From contig NZ_LT985755.1 in assembly GCF_900290285.1 (NCBI RefSeq), forward strand, positions 410,200 to 474,199: 64,000 nt of DNA, given 5' to 3'. Below, one piece after another: positions 63,701 to 64,000 of the stretch. This DNA comes from Candidatus Centipeda massiliensis (lineage in GTDB: Bacteria; Bacillota; Negativicutes; Selenomonadales; Selenomonadaceae). How positions within the stretch are numbered: position 1 is the stretch's first letter; the number at the start of each line of letters is the position of its first letter. A model generated the notes under the pieces. That model worked only from the letters and a program-made list of their open reading frames with translations, ran no database searches and was not told the origin of the DNA. The translations under genes were made by a program, and so were the position numbers.

Positions 63701-64000
63701 GGAAATCGTATCGCCGTTCACGAGGTCCGTGCCCGCCTTGACGCGGAACAGATTCGTACCGTTCACATAGTTCGCGGTGCTGTTCGCCGTGCCGTAGATA
63801 CGGCTCTTGTCGCCCGCGACAAGCGTCAAGGCACGTTTTGTGATGGCAAAATTGCCATCTGCGTAGTGGATATTATAGTTGGCATCCGTGCCCTGAGAGA
63901 AGTGTGCAGCGGAGGCACGCGTCCAAAGTCCGCTGGTGCCCGCATCCGTCGTGACCGTTGCCGTGGGATCAATCGTCTCCATAATAGAGGAGACTGCATC
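60788..64000 (-). CDS. Large repetitive surface protein with MBG/YDG-type modules, C-terminal part
   Basis: At least 1070 codons; the 5' end lies beyond the window. The visible part begins with tandem modules of about 98 residues, each with an (AGDK)xRIYG motif, a TTGLANGD or LVNGD turn, and an ending such as FAITKRxL. Three module types (ending DANYNIHYADGNFAITKRAL, NNYDVSYEDGSFAITPRDL and SNYNISYVDGGFAITKRDL) alternate in a super-repeat of 293 residues. This resembles MBG/YDG repeats of filamentous-haemagglutinin-like adhesins. A Gly/Ser/Thr-rich linker follows (GAGSTGIGTGGASGAGG...), then a distinct C-terminal domain of about 200 residues. Secretion by a two-partner or autotransporter route is plausible but the signal region is not visible. 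Confidence 0.85.
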   Translation of the reverse strand, partial: DAVSSIMETIDPTATVTTDAGTSGLWTRASAAHFSQGTDANYNIHYADGNFAITKRALTLVAGDKSRIYGTANSTANYVNGTNLFRVKAGTDLVNGDTISSVTETIDPRAAVTTDAGTAGLKTMIGSAVFGTGNANNYDVSYEDGSFAITPRDLTLRAGDKTRIYGTENATAVYTGGTTKFRADAATATTGLANGDTIANVDETTNALVTSNVGESGLKTQITNMRLMGNRKASNYNISYVDGGFAITKRDLYITAGDKSRIYGDGNETAQYVNGTSRLNVRATDATTGLANGDAISSITETIDPTATVTTDAGTSGLWTRASAAQFSQGTDANYNIHYADGNFAITKRALTLVAGDKSRIYGTANSTANYVNGTNLFRVKAGTDLVNGDTISSVTETIDPRAAVTTDAGTAGLKTMIGSAVFGTGNANNYDVSYEDGSFAITPRDLTLRAGDKTRIYGTENATAVYTGGTTKFRADAATATTGLANDDTIADVDETTNALVTSNVGESGLKTQITNMRLMGNRKASNYNISYVDGGFDITKRDLYITAGDKERAFGAENATAQYVNGTQRINVRPSDATTGLANGDAISSITETIDPTATVTTDAGTSGLWTRASAAQFSQGTDANYNIFYVDGRFAIVPREVLVTAGDVTRDYGAPNPVVTEYVVERGDRTSWRGLLAGDEVGGIRSYYDAAITPTTQGGSYPGVIHIDPASVTAGYTGASAISNYRFRYAPGTLKIQMRGFDMSTPEGRAVITSTGSVTQVTAGLTGAAANRIPGSPYGGTGAGSTGIGTGGASGAGGRTGTAGGRNVGGIDGNSGTSNGAAGMSGGSAGSTGNVDGTGSAGDTNAAASTGNGSGAAQTVVSAAAKQDRSFADGVTIQMPQEQASAHWANRVVVSNGKASEAHSFVAEPDGTFGFDLRRTRGDRGFRPEDPANNTSEAIPVLFTDGGSRDLDGIYSVNYSPEKLAIKPSSKKVDIPDPKEIRNTSEKGLSFLYQTQNGAYEVTFGNGIVALYPTDDASLNIITSSDRKAERAVLASGILTAIEDLGVTPVEIRAVYIFNVLDGKSEE
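62132..64000 (-). repeat. 879-bp tandem super-repeat within the surface-protein gene
   Basis: The same marker (GCCCTGAGAG on the plus strand) recurs at 62132, 63011 and 63890, exactly 879 bp apart, so the repeat keeps frame (293 codons). Copies are nearly identical over long stretches, implying recent duplication and easy loss or gain of units by recombination. The last copy is cut by the window edge. Confidence 0.9.

Noticed and set aside
62132..64000. A CRISPR-like or satellite array
   Set aside because: The repeats are 879 bp, keep the reading frame and encode protein modules.

Overview
The window comes from a Gram-negative-enveloped Firmicute, most likely a Negativicute of the Selenomonas type. 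The evidence is Firmicutes-style operons (rimP-nusA-ylxR-ylxQ-infB-rbfA-nrnA-truB, and hrcA-grpE-dnaK-dnaJ with a CIRCE operator) alongside outer-membrane TonB-dependent receptors and a TonB protein. Every gene I can support lies on the minus strand, so transcription runs from high to low coordinates. No tRNA, rRNA, CRISPR array or intact insertion sequence was seen.

Positions 1-6530 hold the start of glnS, an HD-domain hydrolase, a divergent FtsZ paralogue, a DMT-family exporter, a polar amino-acid ABC permease/ATPase pair, a GNAT acetyltransferase and a soluble PAS-containing chemotaxis transducer.

Positions 6619-30792 are the centrepiece. A sigma-70-type promoter, a cobalamin riboswitch and an intrinsic terminator precede 17 tightly packed genes. 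These encode three TonB-dependent receptors, a TonB protein, one FecCD-type ABC permease/ATPase pair with three separate substrate-binding lipoproteins, a radical SAM/SPASM-like enzyme, a three-part CobN/ChlD/ChlI metal chelatase, a NifH-like reductase with two NifD/NifK-like catalytic subunits, and a xylose-isomerase-like TIM-barrel protein. A transcription terminator follows. My reading is a B12-repressed system that imports a metal-tetrapyrrole or corrinoid and then remodels it: ATP-dependent metal insertion or removal plus ATP-dependent low-potential reduction. The parts are visible in the sequence; the substrate and reaction are inference. I know of no characterised pathway with this composition.

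Positions 30843-40655 are mostly housekeeping: an MsrAB lipoprotein, uracil-DNA glycosylase, a folate operon (folE, folP, folB and a folK-dihydrofolate reductase fusion), a homocysteine methyltransferase-like gene, dapA and a large M16C metallopeptidase. Positions 40774-45965 are accessory: a small secreted protein, a cluster of unrecognised genes with glycine-zipper segments and unusually long ORF overlaps, and an Rpn-family nuclease.

Positions 46118-60480 carry the translation operon, two unknown genes and the heat-shock operon. A family of about 163-bp MITE-like repeats lies between infB and rbfA, between grpE and dnaK, and before the Rpn gene, with two end remnants. Positions 60788-64000 are the 3' part of a large surface protein built from 879-bp tandem repeats of MBG/YDG-type modules; a separate 168-bp element with an 11-bp target duplication sits just after its stop codon.
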